Part shown: positions 1 to 9,343 of the stretch, in pieces
Layout of the letters: every line of letters starts with the position of its first letter
How positions within the stretch are numbered: the first letter of the stretch is position 1
Origin: Ignavibacteriales bacterium
Lineage (GTDB): Bacteria > Bacteroidota > Ignavibacteria > UBA10030
Assembly: GCA_026390575.1 (NCBI GenBank)
Contig: JAPLFR010000016.1
Span: forward strand, 372,001-436,000
Reading direction: 5' to 3'
DNA: 64,000 nucleotides
Program-made: the position numbers and the translations under genes
The notes under the pieces: generated by a model
Seen by the model: the letters and a program-made list of their open reading frames with translations, nothing else
What the model was told of the DNA's origin: nothing
Databases searched by the model: none

Positions 1-1
1 T

Positions 2-1090
2 GGTGTGTTTCAACGGTACATCAATCCTGTCTTGACTGCCGACCATGTGCCAATTCCCTGGCGCTACGATCTCAATTTCAAGACAAATCCATTCCTGATG
101 GAACGGTTGGGAGTGAACGCAACATTCAACTCAGGAGCGATGGAATTCAAGGGAAAAATTGTTTTGGCTGTTCGTGTGGAAGGGGTTGATCGGAAATCTT
201 TTTTCGCAATTGCAGAATCACCAAATGGAGTTGATAACTTTCGATTTTGGGATTACCCCATTCAACTGCAGGAAACGAATGATCCGGACATCAACGTCTA
301 TGATATGCGGCTCGTGAAGCACGAAGATGGATGGATCTACGGATTATTCTGCACCGAACGCAAAGATACAAATGTTGCTCGAACCGATACTTCTTCAGCA
401 CTTGCCCAATGCGGCATTGTGCGGACAAAGGATCTTCTCCACTGGGAGAGACTTCCCGACCTCATCACAAAATCACCGCAGCAGCGGAATGTTGTTCTCC
501 ATCCGGAATTTATGAGAGGAAAATATGCCTTCTACACCAGACCGCAAGATGGGTTTATCGAGGCCGGTTCTGGCGGCGGTATTGGCTGGGGTCTTTCAGA
601 AAGCATGGAATCGGCACAAATCGATAGCGAGATTATCATCGACGACAGGCAGTATCATACAATTAAAGAAGTAAAAAATGGTTTAGGACCTGCACCGATC
701 AAAACGGAAAAAGGCTGGCTGCAATTGGCGCATGGTGTTCGGAATACAGTCGCCGGTCTCCGCTATGTTTTATTTATGTTTCTTACTGATCTGAAAGATC
801 CATCAAAAGTTATAGCAAAGCCGGGTGGTTATTTCTTAGCCCCCGAAGGCGAAGAACGAATCGGTGATGTATCCAATGTAACATTTAGCAATGGCTGGGT
901 GGAACGATCTGATGGCAGGGTATTTATTTACTATGGTTCTTCGGATACACGTATGCACGTCGCTGTTTCCACAGTGGAACGACTGTTGGACTATGTCTTG
1001 CATACACCGGAGGATGGGTTGCGGACTGGATCAAGTGTGCATCAGCGTATTCAACTCATTAAAAGAAATAGTGAGGCAACGAAGAAATAA
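2..1090 (+). CDS. GH130 mannosyl-glucose phosphorylase, 5' end cut by window edge
   Basis: Cytoplasmic inverting phosphorylase that splits beta-1,4-mannosyl-glucose with phosphate to mannose-1-phosphate and glucose, a late step of mannan use. The protein follows the GH130 mannosylglucose phosphorylase pattern closely. The segment NVYDMRL carries the family's general-acid Asp, followed by [27 protein letters not shown], a GSGGGIGWG loop, [13 protein letters not shown] for phosphate and substrate binding, LAHGVRN, and SSDTRMHVA near the end. The frame is open to base 2, and the first GTG at 5 falls inside the conserved N-terminal strand (GVFQRY.NPVLTA). The real start therefore lies upstream, with perhaps 25-35 residues missing. 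There is no signal peptide in the visible part. It is followed by a good intrinsic terminator. GH130 subfamily 1 is inferred from similarity; other beta-mannoside phosphorylases of the family remain possible. Confidence 0.92.
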   Translation, partial: GVFQRYINPVLTADHVPIPWRYDLNFKTNPFLMERLGVNATFNSGAMEFKGKIVLAVRVEGVDRKSFFAIAESPNGVDNFRFWDYPIQLQETNDPDINVYDMRLVKHEDGWIYGLFCTERKDTNVARTDTSSALAQCGIVRTKDLLHWERLPDLITKSPQQRNVVLHPEFMRGKYAFYTRPQDGFIEAGSGGGIGWGLSESMESAQIDSEIIIDDRQYHTIKEVKNGLGPAPIKTEKGWLQLAHGVRNTVAGLRYVLFMFLTDLKDPSKVIAKPGGYFLAPEGEERIGDVSNVTFSNGWVERSDGRVFIYYGSSDTRMHVAVSTVERLLDYVLHTPEDGLRTGSSVHQRIQLIKRNSEATKK

Positions 1091-1114
1091 TTCCTCTGCT
1101 TTGAGCCATGAAGG

Positions 1115-1155
1115 CCTGCTGATCAGAATTGTGGTTTGATGACAGCAGGTTTTTT
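1115..1155 (+). terminator. intrinsic terminator after GH130
   Basis: A 7-bp stem CCTGCTG (1115-1121) pairs with CAGCAGG (1143-1149) and is followed directly by six T residues (1150-1155). It lies 25 bases past the GH130 stop codon on the coding strand, so it probably ends that transcript. Confidence 0.75.
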
Positions 1156-1225
1156 ATTTTAACGGCGGCTTTCAATTGAGCGCCAATGAGCAATTAACCG
1201 ATTTATTTGGCTCTGCGAATCTTCT

Positions 1226-1519
1226 TTAAGAAGTGCTATGATTATAATGCCAGCAGACAATATCGTTCTCATCCGTGTAGGGCTTTTCTTCGATGCTATC
1301 GTCAATAATGAGAACGCCATCGGTAGACTCGACTGCTCGAACGTGAGACTTGACGATGTGCCATAACTCTCGGGACTTAGGAATATCTTCCGTCAAGAAT
1401 CGTGTGATTTTGTCATGGCTGATAGCGCCCTGTAAAAGGGCAGACAATCGTGTCGATGGTGTTGCGCTATAGGAACTGAGTAAGTAATCGCTGTACATGT
1501 CCAAAAGAGTTTTATCCAT
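1226..1519 (-). pseudogene. N-terminal fragment of a DDE transposase (IS4/IS701-like)
   Basis: A 97-residue open frame resembles only the start of a DDE insertion-sequence transposase: MDKTLLDMYSDYLLSS, then ISHDKITRFL, then VLIIDDSIEEKPYTDEND. The last contains the first catalytic Asp of the DDE triad (IIDD). The frame stops just after CWHYNHS, where intact relatives continue for some 200-300 more residues carrying the other catalytic residues. No downstream continuation was recognised towards the GH130 gene. It is therefore a dead remnant marking an old insertion or rearrangement between GH130 and the sensor/GH27/CE20 group. The exact IS family was not verified. Confidence 0.6.
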
Positions 1520-1606
1520 TGATATTCTCCGCTCTGGTCTTTCTCAATGTACTACTCTTTCTTTTTATTGCTTTGCATAACATCAGTTAGATAATATCTT
1601 TTGCTG

Positions 1607-2434
1607 TTATGCCGATTTGCGAATTATGAGCTCAGGGTTAAATATAGCATTTTGAGGGTTGCGGAGAATTTCGTCTCTTTGGATTACAACCATAGTGTAC
1701 GCGGCTTCAGCCATTTCCATCAAAGGCTGCCGAATAGTAGTAAGTGTCGGGGTCGAAAGTCGCGCGATAAGTAAATCGTCAAAGCCAACAATTGCGACAT
1801 CCTCGGGAACCCGCACTCCTTTATCTTTGGCTACATTCAGTAATCCTTGCGCGCAATTGTCCCCCGCTGCACAAAAAACGGCATCCACGCCTAGGGCCAA
1901 CAACTTCGGCATTACCTCAACACCATCCTCACGAGAATAATGCATCACCTCCATCACGCACCCTTGCGGTATTGAAAGTCCTTTCGCCTTGAGCGCCTGT
2001 TGGAACCCCTTGAGTCTTAGTACTGCATTGTAGCCGCCTTTCACTTGAGTTCTACCGGTCACAATTGCGATTTTATTCCTGCCCTTTGAAATCAGATATT
2101 CTCCTGCTATTCGCCCGCCTTTGAAGTTATCTGTTGCGATCGTGGACACACCAGCCGCTTCTTCGTCAAATATAACGATAGGTACATTCGCAGCTCTATA
2201 GGTTGAAATTGTATCAAAATCCGGCCGTATATCCATAGCAATCAAGGCAGTGGGTTTATTTTGTATAAGTAATTGGTGCAGGCATTCCATTTGCTTTTCA
2301 GCATCTTCTGTTGAAGACCGCAAAGCCATCTCTTCCGGTTTGAATAACTTCCTGAAGTTTGCGATCATAGAAATTTGAAAAGCCGATCCGAATGTTGGTA
2401 CTGCAATTACAACTTTTATCTCGCGGTTTGTCAT
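1607..2434 (-). CDS. LacI/PurR-type sugar-sensor domain protein lacking the HTH
   Basis: The 275 residues match the periplasmic-binding-protein-like effector domain of LacI/GalR regulators. The typical TDNFKGGRIAGEYLISKG.NKIAIVTG stretch, the VDAVFCAAGDNCAQGLL hinge segment and VPEDVAIVGFDD...L.TPTLTTIRQP are all present. A complete LacI protein has about 335 residues and begins with a 50-60 residue helix-turn-helix plus hinge helix. Here the protein starts at the first beta strand (KVVIAVPTF). The start is supported by a strong ribosome binding site (AAGGAG about 10 bases upstream of ATG), so it is not simply mis-called. There is no signal peptide. It is probably the last gene of a CE20-GH27-sensor transcript. 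It could be a cytoplasmic sugar sensor acting through a partner, a subunit that titrates a full-length regulator, or a decayed regulator. Confidence 0.8.
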   Translation of the reverse strand: MTNREIKVVIAVPTFGSAFQISMIANFRKLFKPEEMALRSSTEDAEKQMECLHQLLIQNKPTALIAMDIRPDFDTISTYRAANVPIVIFDEEAAGVSTIATDNFKGGRIAGEYLISKGRNKIAIVTGRTQVKGGYNAVLRLKGFQQALKAKGLSIPQGCVMEVMHYSREDGVEVMPKLLALGVDAVFCAAGDNCAQGLLNVAKDKGVRVPEDVAIVGFDDLLIARLSTPTLTTIRQPLMEMAEAAYTMVVIQRDEILRNPQNAIFNPELIIRKSA

Positions 2435-2556
2435 GGAGGAAATCTCCTTTCACAAATGAAAACTACATTTTATTCATGTTCGTTTTACTGTTTTCCATCT
2501 TTTGGGTATGATTCCTTATACTATTTGAAGTCGACACATCTTGGAAAAAACAGCGC

Positions 2557-3772
2557 TTATTGTCTTATCAATCTCACCATCAATACATCGTGTAAAGGTA
2601 TTTCTGCAATCAAATTCTTTTTCGTCGTACCAAGATTCTTTTTAGTCCACAGGTCTTTTATTGAATACGCAACATCATTTGTATTCAATGTATTCTTTGA
2701 GATATCATCGGCAATAGTGTTTTTTGACCAGTCAAAAATTCATCTTTTGTTTTTGTTCGGACTTGTTGAAGAAACAGATTGCCCAATCGCCGTTCTTCAA
2801 AGGTTTTATCCAAATTTCAACACCGCTCTCATTATCATTGTATTTTAATCCTTGCACTCCGAGAGAATCCTGATCAACTGCTATAACATCTTTGTTAGTG
2901 AGTATTTCAAGAATCTCTTTCTTCATATTCCGAAGATCATTTCCTGCAATAAGAGGAGCAGCGAGCATCGCCCATAGTGAAAAATGCGCGCGGTCTTCAT
3001 TCAGTGTCATCCCGCGTCCGATTTCCATCATGTCAGGATCATTCCAGTGGTCAGGACCAGCATACTGTCGAATACCTTTTCGCATTTCAATTGTCTTGAC
3101 GATTCCCCATGAGGACCACGAACCATGGTTTATCTCACAGTCAAAGCAATCAGTAATATCGCCGGTGATACGCCAAAGGTGACCGACATCTTTACCCCAC
3201 TCCCATGGCTTTGTATCGCCCCATTCGCATATGCTGTACACTATCGGTCGACCAGCAGCACGAATCGCATCGCGCATTGTTTTATATGTTTCTTCCGAAT
3301 TGGCAGTCCCGTGGGAACACCAATCGTATTTTAGGAAATCGACACCCCACGATGCATAGAGAAGGGCATCTTGAAATTCATGTCCCCTGCCTCCCGGATA
3401 ACCAGCACATGTTTTGGTACCGGCACAGTTATGAATACCAAATTTTAATCCTTTCGAATGGATATAATCACCCAACGCCTTCATACCTGAAGGAAATTTT
3501 TTAGGATCGGCGAGAAGGTTCCCTGCGTTGTCTCTTTCCATTGCTTCCCAGCAATCGTCAAGAACAACATATTGATATCCGGCATCTTTCATGCCACTCG
3601 ATACAATGGCATCCGTCACTTGCCGCAGTAATGCTTCATCGACATTACAAGCGAATGTATTCCAGCTATTCCAACCCATAGGCGGCGTTAACGCCAATCC
3701 TTCGAACTTCTGAGCAACAAGTAATTGACAAAGAACACCGATGAAAAAAGTGACAATGAGCCATCTTTTCAT
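2557..3772 (-). CDS. GH27 alpha-galactosidase, frameshifted near the 3' end
   Basis: Exported retaining alpha-galactosidase that removes alpha-1,6-galactose from galactomannan or oligosaccharides. A Sec signal peptide (MKRWLIVTFFIGVLCQLLVAQ) precedes LTPPMGWNSWN, VLDDCW, the nucleophile Asp in LKYDWC, SICEWGDTKPW, the acid/base Asp in RITGDI, and HWNDPDMMEIG. The start at 3772 is chosen over the 11-codon-longer frame because GGAGG lies 7 bases upstream of this ATG. In the present sequence the frame stops at 2732, in the C-terminal beta-sandwich. Removing one base from the five-A run at 2734-2738 (plus strand) restores the family ending (DWSKNTIADDISKNTL through HDVLMVRLIRQ) to a stop at 2557, giving about 404 residues. 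This is a true +1 frameshift or a homopolymer error. The catalytic barrel is intact. It lies 45 bp downstream of CE20 and is likely co-transcribed. Confidence 0.88.
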
Positions 3773-3817
3773 GACAACCTCCGGAAATAATTTTATGATA
3801 CGCACATTCAGAATCTA

Positions 3818-5878
3818 TTACTCCTGCCAAGTATCTGTTCTAAACGACGAGGCCGGCAAACCCTCCTTATTATAGAGTGTACCCTCTTCCATATTGCTCC
3901 ATGCATAGCGTACTGCAACTGGTTTTGCAATATCCGCATTCGATATGATTAAAGTCTTTCCTTGTACCTGAACGACAGCTTTCTTGAACACTCTATCTTC
4001 GCCGGCGATCAGGAAGTTATTTTCCTTATTTCGTTCCTTTATGATTAAGCCCTTATTAGCATAATCAAACGCGAGTACAATCTTTCCTTTTTCGGCTTTC
4101 ATCGATTTATAGATTGGTCCGGTGAATGGAACTTTCTTGCCGTACGTTTTTGCCAACGCCCATGCTGCGAGCCGCTTGCCGACATTTTCTTTATCTGCCG
4201 GATGAATATTCTTCGGATTGCCAATATCCATAATCACAACCATACCCGTGTTCGTGATAGACATTGTCTGCAGCTGTGCTTCACGCAGAAGCTGTGATTT
4301 TGAATCCTTGCCATAATCATACGGAGCAATTTGGACGTAGTAAAACGGAAACTCGCCGCAGTGAAAATCTGTTCGCCAGCCGGTAATGAGCGAAGTTAAC
4401 AGTTTCGAATAAAGCCACGAATTAGAAACATTGTTTTCACCTTGATACCAGATTGCCCCTCTGAGAGCGAATGGTACTAACGGATTGATCATTCCGTTGA
4501 AAAGTGACGTCGGTGTATCCTGCGAAAAGTTAAGCGGATATTTCGGGCGGTTTGCATATTCATTGCCATCAGCGCCAAAGACATAAAATGTGTTCGAGCG
4601 TAATTCTGCCACCGGCAAGTATTTCCAGTTTGTTTCGAGGGAAATCATGTTCAATGAATCCAGTATCAAAACCATTTTCGTATTTTTTCCCCAGAGGCCG
4701 CCGCCGCCGCGCAGATCAATCACACGCACAGCAATTTGCAGCAGTGAATCCTGCACGAGCGAACCCGGAATTTTATACACGCGATCAACGCTCCAGAATC
4801 CATCACTTGTATGATCACCCACTTTTTTTCCGTTCACATACGTCTCGTCTATATCATCAATTGGCCCGAGACACAAAGTGAGATCTTGCCCCTTCCATGC
4901 AGATGGAAGGTCGACGAGTTTTCGAAACCATACCACACCGTCAAAATTACCTACTTCCGTTTGTTCCCATAGCGTAGGCAGTTTCATTTCAGGCCATGCT
5001 TTGTCGTTAAAGTTTTTATTACTACATTGTTCATCGTTGAAGTTTAGCCCCGCATAGCGGCGCAGCGGATCCTGTTCTGTTATTGGAATTGCTGGATGTT
5101 TTGTAATCCATTGCACTAACGACTGGAATTTGTCGCGGCTTTCATCAAGCTGTTTCAAAGTACCGGCATATTCTTTAAATGCGCTCAAAGATTTTTTATC
5201 CATCCATGCTTCTACAAATGTTCCTCCGAAACTTGAGTTGATCAACCCGATAGGGACATTAAGTGCCTTGTGCAATATCTTTCCAAAATGAAAAGCCGTC
5301 GCGCTGAAACTCCGAATATCGAGCGGCGAACACTCGTTCCAACTTCCCACACAATTTGTCATCGGTGCCGGCTCGAACGAACGCATCACTGTGAACATAC
5401 GGATGGAAGGATAGAGTGCGTTCTCGATTTCACTCGCGCTGTTTGCGATCGTATCGGATGGCGGCCAGCCTTCCAGAGGCATTTCCATGTTCGACTGCCC
5501 GGAACAAAGCCATACTTCACCGGTTAAAATATTCCGCACAACCGTCACATACTTTCCATGGCGGAATGTCATTTGAAACGGTCCGCCTGCTTTGGGAGTT
5601 GACACTTTCGTCATCCAAGTACTATCTGATTGAACTATGACATCTGCCTTCTTTCCCCAGGATGTTTGAATGGTCACCGAGCTGCCGGGATCTCCTTTTC
5701 CCCAAACGGGGACATCCGTTTGTTGCTGAATCACCATATTGTCCTGGAAGAGGGGAGCAAGCCGGAAAAGAGACGATTGTGAAAACGCAAATGATACGAG
5801 TATCTCATTGATGAACGCAAGAACAAGAATACGATGGATCAACCCATTGCAAAAAAATCCTGGAGTTAACTTCTTCAT
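3818..5878 (-). CDS. CE20-type SGNH acetylesterase (sialate O-acetylesterase family)
   Basis: Exported carbohydrate O-acetylesterase. Members of this family de-acetylate sialic acid or, in plant-polymer loci, xyloglucan, xylan and mannan. An N-terminal signal peptide is followed by a beta domain (LFQDNMVIQQQTDVPVWGKG) and the SGNH block I with the catalytic Ser (CSGQSNME). A GH2-like jelly-roll is inserted near WFRKLVDLP...GPIDDIDETYVNG. Block III follows (GAIWYQGENNV), then the catalytic Asp/His block (MDIGNPKNIHPADK). The length of about 686 residues fits the two-part family. The start at 5878 (MKKLTPG) is preferred to 5893 because AAGGA lies 8 bases upstream. It is first in a probable CE20-GH27-sensor operon. 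With GH27 and GH130 beside it, acetylated galactomannan is the more likely target than sialic acid, since no sialidase or sialic acid genes are visible. Confidence 0.88.
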   Translation of the reverse strand: MKKLTPGFFCNGLIHRILVLAFINEILVSFAFSQSSLFRLAPLFQDNMVIQQQTDVPVWGKGDPGSSVTIQTSWGKKADVIVQSDSTWMTKVSTPKAGGPFQMTFRHGKYVTVVRNILTGEVWLCSGQSNMEMPLEGWPPSDTIANSASEIENALYPSIRMFTVMRSFEPAPMTNCVGSWNECSPLDIRSFSATAFHFGKILHKALNVPIGLINSSFGGTFVEAWMDKKSLSAFKEYAGTLKQLDESRDKFQSLVQWITKHPAIPITEQDPLRRYAGLNFNDEQCSNKNFNDKAWPEMKLPTLWEQTEVGNFDGVVWFRKLVDLPSAWKGQDLTLCLGPIDDIDETYVNGKKVGDHTSDGFWSVDRVYKIPGSLVQDSLLQIAVRVIDLRGGGGLWGKNTKMVLILDSLNMISLETNWKYLPVAELRSNTFYVFGADGNEYANRPKYPLNFSQDTPTSLFNGMINPLVPFALRGAIWYQGENNVSNSWLYSKLLTSLITGWRTDFHCGEFPFYYVQIAPYDYGKDSKSQLLREAQLQTMSITNTGMVVIMDIGNPKNIHPADKENVGKRLAAWALAKTYGKKVPFTGPIYKSMKAEKGKIVLAFDYANKGLIIKERNKENNFLIAGEDRVFKKAVVQVQGKTLIISNADIAKPVAVRYAWSNMEEGTLYNKEGLPASSFRTDTWQE

Positions 5879-5981
5879 AGTATTATCCTTCATAATTGAT
5901 GAATTGCCTGAGTTTAAGTAAGATTAGCAAGAATCCTGCCATAAATCGTTGTTTTGAATTCTTTTTTTAAGTTCTTTTCCG

Positions 5982-6485
5982 TCACATCTGATCTATTTGC
6001 CGGATATGATGCTGCATATGTCCGAGATAATCGACAACAACATACCCGATGGTCATTGGTTCGCTGAAACCGATTATGCACGATTTCTCCAAACATTCTG
6101 TCGGCATGTGACTGATCATGTGAGCGAGGTGGAAATTGTAAGACTTCCAGAGTGTCAACAATTCTTTCCACGTGCGCAAGCCGTATTGTTGAATGTGCAC
6201 CCACTCGTTTTGTTCATACGAAGGAAAGGTCAAATCTTTCATATACTGTGCGCGAACGAACCGTTGGTGATTGTTGGAGGCGGAATCTATTAAATGCCCC
6301 AGAATTTCTTTTCTTGACCATTTGTCCGGTTGGGGTTTTTGAGAAGCTTGTGCTTCGTCTAAATTTTCAAGGCGCTTTACAAAATCCTCCACTGTTTTTC
6401 GAATTCCATTTGCAATCTTTTCCGGGATCGTAGACGGATCTTCAAGCGTATCAACGAATCGCCCGATTGGATACTTTGTTTTCAT
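5982..6485 (-). CDS. DinB-like four-helix metal-binding protein
   Basis: The 167-residue protein has the DinB/YfiT fold pattern: an opening RKTVEDFVKRLENL helix, then PDKWSRKEILGHLIDSASNNHQRF with the first metal-binding His, and a closing VVDYLGHMQHHIRQI with the remaining histidines. Proteins of this superfamily bind Zn, Ni or Fe; some are thiol-dependent S-transferases or hydrolases, and most have no known substrate. There is no signal peptide. It is a single gene with no obvious operon partner, lying between the hemicellulose operon and a group of stress or detoxification-like genes. The family is confident, the function is not. Confidence 0.85.
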   Translation of the reverse strand: MKTKYPIGRFVDTLEDPSTIPEKIANGIRKTVEDFVKRLENLDEAQASQKPQPDKWSRKEILGHLIDSASNNHQRFVRAQYMKDLTFPSYEQNEWVHIQQYGLRTWKELLTLWKSYNFHLAHMISHMPTECLEKSCIIGFSEPMTIGYVVVDYLGHMQHHIRQIDQM

Positions 6486-6561
6486 ATTGTCTTTCGTAAA
6501 AAAAGTGAACTTATTGCTAATGAACTCTCGATTAATATTAATAAACGTCTCTGGATCAAAA

Positions 6562-7113
6562 TCATCTTTTCAATACGTTCTTTTCTATGTACTCTTTTAG
6601 CCTTTTGAGTTGTTCGAACATAACTTTATCTACAAGCGGCGCCATTTTCTGTAAACCGCCGGGGCGATATCCTCCGACACTATACGTCACTTTTACATTT
6701 GTGCCGGTATCCGTCTTAGAAAGTGACCACGTCATACTACCTGTCACCGCCATCGCTTGAAGAGGACCAAGACCTCCAATCATCCTGAGCGTTTTCTCCG
6801 GATCAGCAAACACAATTTCGAGGTGGCGAACGCTTCCTCCATTTTCTAATTTCTCGCAGAAACATCCTCCGGCTCTGTCATCGATGGAGAGGTTGTTCGC
6901 ATTTCCCGAGAATGTATGTGCCGAATCCCACCAACGACCAACTTCCGCCACCAGAGAATGATACACGTCGTTCGGTTCTGCCGCAATAATCACACTATCC
7001 TGGATTGTGAATCCGACAGCAGAAGAATCTTTTACTTCTGCCCTTACCGGACTCAGTCCTGCCATTATAAAGACTAAACAGAGAATATTTTTCAGAATAT
7101 TATTACTTTGCAT
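6562..7113 (-). CDS. exported SRPBCC (START-like) protein
   Basis: The 183-residue protein has a Sec signal peptide (NILCLVFIMAGLSPVRA) followed by one SRPBCC/polyketide-cyclase-like domain. The pattern is a first strand FTIQDSVIIAAEPNDVYHSLVAEVGRWW, then GGCFCEKLENGG, then FADPEKTLRMIGGLGPLQAM, and a long C-terminal helix VDKVMFEQLKRLKEYIEKN. The domain forms a deep hydrophobic pocket for lipids or other small ligands. Export is less common for the family, which is mostly cytoplasmic. An AAGGG site upstream of the ATG supports the start. It may share a transcript with the pirin gene 60 bp upstream. The ligand is unknown. Confidence 0.8.
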   Translation of the reverse strand: MQSNNILKNILCLVFIMAGLSPVRAEVKDSSAVGFTIQDSVIIAAEPNDVYHSLVAEVGRWWDSAHTFSGNANNLSIDDRAGGCFCEKLENGGSVRHLEIVFADPEKTLRMIGGLGPLQAMAVTGSMTWSLSKTDTGTNVKVTYSVGGYRPGGLQKMAPLVDKVMFEQLKRLKEYIEKNVLKR

Positions 7114-7174
7114 ATCATACCCTTCTTATTTTATTGCATAGTCACTTTCCAAATATTCTATACCCGATGATAGC

Positions 7175-8080
7175 TTATTTCTTCTTTATGAATGTATTAT
7201 TCTGATATTCCCGAAAAGCAATTTCCAGCTCTTTTTGTGTGTTCATCACGATAGGACCGTACCAGGCAATCGGTTCGCCAATTGGTTTCCCGGATATCAG
7301 GAGAAATCTGACCGTTTGATTTTCTGTCTGAACCGATACTTCATCGCCATCATCAAACAGTACAAGTGTTCCGTTGGAAGCATACGGCTCGCGCTGGATA
7401 TCAAAATAATTTTCCCCGTCGGCTTCATAGGAAAACGGTTTTCTCTCTTTGCATAGAAATCCCTGCCCATCAATAACATAGGCAAAGACCGTATACCCTC
7501 TTTTGGTTTTATGGACAAATTCCGCGTGTGCCGGTACTGTAATGTCGAGATATTCAGGATCGACAACAATATCACGCACAGGCCCTTTTGTATTTTTAAT
7601 GGATCCGCATATAAGTTTTATTTTCGTTCCGTTGTCCAAAACCACTTCCGGAATGTCAGATTGTTTCACTTCTTGATAGCGCGGATCCATCATCTTGTGT
7701 GAAGCTGGAAGATTTGCCCAAAGTTGAAACCCGTACATCGCTCCTGCTTTATCTCCCATCGGCATTTCTTGATGAATAATGCCGCTTCCTGCCGTCATCC
7801 ATTGAACATCGCCCGCAGAAATAATCCCGCTATTCCCCATACTGTCTTTATGCTCTACGGTTCCCTTGAGCACATATGTAATTGTCTCAATTCCGCGATG
7901 CGGATGCCAGGGGAATCCTTTAAGATAATCATTCGGATGATCGGACCGAAAATCATCGAGAAGAAGGAAGGGATCGAATTGAGGTAATTCCTTATTCCCC
8001 ATTGCTCGCTTAAGGCGGACACCTGCTCCTTCAAGAACGGATTGACTCTTAAAAACCTTTTTTATTTTTCGCGTTTTCAT
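7175..8080 (-). CDS. pirin-family cupin protein
   Basis: Two-domain cupin of the pirin family, which includes quercetin 2,3-dioxygenases and redox-sensing iron proteins. The metal site is complete: His pair in FPWHPHRGIETITYV, His in GTVEHKDSMG, and His/Glu in GSGIIHQEMP. The C-terminal cupin half (VFAYVIDGQGFL through LLISGKPIGEPIAWYGPIVMN) is also typical, and the length of about 301 residues is normal. There are two adjacent ATG codons; the second (8080) has GGAGG 6 bases upstream and is preferred. It is a cytoplasmic protein. The MFS gene ends 36 bp upstream on the same strand, so MFS, pirin and SRPBCC may form one transcript. Confidence 0.9.
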   Translation of the reverse strand: MKTRKIKKVFKSQSVLEGAGVRLKRAMGNKELPQFDPFLLLDDFRSDHPNDYLKGFPWHPHRGIETITYVLKGTVEHKDSMGNSGIISAGDVQWMTAGSGIIHQEMPMGDKAGAMYGFQLWANLPASHKMMDPRYQEVKQSDIPEVVLDNGTKIKLICGSIKNTKGPVRDIVVDPEYLDITVPAHAEFVHKTKRGYTVFAYVIDGQGFLCKERKPFSYEADGENYFDIQREPYASNGTLVLFDDGDEVSVQTENQTVRFLLISGKPIGEPIAWYGPIVMNTQKELEIAFREYQNNTFIKKK

Positions 8081-8118
8081 CATACACCTCCAATATTGTT
8101 AATGAATCCATCACATTA

Positions 8119-9303
8119 TCATATTGTATTTTCTTTACCTTTCAGAACGAACCATACTGTCCCGACAATACCGAACGCGAACGCAGAAAGAAGATTCACA
8201 GAAGGAGAAATTCCCCAAAGCCACGCACCTGCAAACGCAGCGAGTGCTACAACACTATCCCTCAACAAATAATAGAAACCGAACATACCGGCTTTCTTGT
8301 TCTCCGGACAGAGTTCTATGATGAGCGCTTTGCGTGTCGGCTCGCCAAATTCCTTTAATCCGCGGATAAGAAAAGCAAATACCAGTACTGTAAAGGAATG
8401 CGAGATCAAAAGAACAACAGGAAATGCAGTAAAGAAAACGAATGTCGTAATGATGAACGGTTTCTTTGTTGTCTTATCTGCAAAGTGTGCAACAGGAATA
8501 TATATAAAAAGTGCAGTGAGCATTTCAACGGTTGTCAACTCCGCAAATTGTACCGGAGTAACACCAACTCCTTTTATACACCAGAGCACAACAAATGCAT
8601 ACGGGATCTGTTCGCAGAAGCGGATAAGAATGTCTGAAAAAAGAAGCTGTTTCAGCCCAGGAGACATTTCCCTCCAAAGCGCAGCCGGATTTACCTGTGC
8701 TTGGTTCTTAATTTCTGCCGGGGTGCTGATGAGCCACTGTTGAATAAGTGTGGAAACAACAGCAAGAACCGTAGCAATGATAAAGGCATATCGGATGCCG
8801 TCCGTTTCACCATACCATTCAACGAGTGCCCCGCCAATCAGCGGTCCAAGAATCATCGGCACACGGCGTGTGAGGGAATTGAGCGACACACCCATGGCAT
8901 GTTTGTTTGACGGAACACTGCGCGTAACAAGCTCGAGTGTTGCGGGCATTGAAATCGCAGTCCAGGAGAGGAAGAAAAACGAACCGATAATCACAGCCTG
9001 CCAGTACGGGAAAAAAATGACGATCAGGTACCCGGCAATAGTCATGGCGTTAAAAAGGAAAAGCGCACGTTTATAGCCAATGCGGTCGCTAACGTAGCCG
9101 CCGAAAAACGAGTACAGAGCATTCGTGAGATTGTTCGCGCCCGAAAAAATTCCGATGGAAACGATTCCTCCGCCGAGAGCAAGCAAATAGAGAGGCAGAA
9201 ATCGTTCGGCTATTCGCTCACCGATTCCGACGAGAACCACCATCAGTAAAAGGACTGCTGTATTTTTCTGAAGCGCGAGATACTCTGTGATTTTGCGGAA
9301 CAT
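8119..9303 (-). CDS. MFS transporter
   Basis: The 394-residue inner-membrane protein has about twelve hydrophobic segments. The MFS signature lies between segments 2 and 3 (GGYVSDRIGYKRALF), with a related loop after segment 8 (VAHFADKTTKKPFII). The mid-protein cytoplasmic loop (ISTPAEIKNQAQVNPAALW) separates the two six-helix halves. The substrate cannot be read from the sequence. The general look, with RGLKEFGEPTRKALI, is that of the broad drug/metabolite efflux-like group. It is likely first in a run with the pirin and SRPBCC genes downstream. Confidence 0.85.
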   Translation of the reverse strand: MFRKITEYLALQKNTAVLLLMVVLVGIGERIAERFLPLYLLALGGGIVSIGIFSGANNLTNALYSFFGGYVSDRIGYKRALFLFNAMTIAGYLIVIFFPYWQAVIIGSFFFLSWTAISMPATLELVTRSVPSNKHAMGVSLNSLTRRVPMILGPLIGGALVEWYGETDGIRYAFIIATVLAVVSTLIQQWLISTPAEIKNQAQVNPAALWREMSPGLKQLLFSDILIRFCEQIPYAFVVLWCIKGVGVTPVQFAELTTVEMLTALFIYIPVAHFADKTTKKPFIITTFVFFTAFPVVLLISHSFTVLVFAFLIRGLKEFGEPTRKALIIELCPENKKAGMFGFYYLLRDSVVALAAFAGAWLWGISPSVNLLSAFAFGIVGTVWFVLKGKENTI

Positions 9304-9343
9304 GGGTCAAACCTTACAGAATAGATATTCTTCTTTATTATAT

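Noticed and set aside
2375-2848. 157-residue plus-strand open frame
   Set aside because: It lies opposite the frameshifted 3' end of GH27 and the start of the sensor gene; it has no protein pattern or ribosome site.
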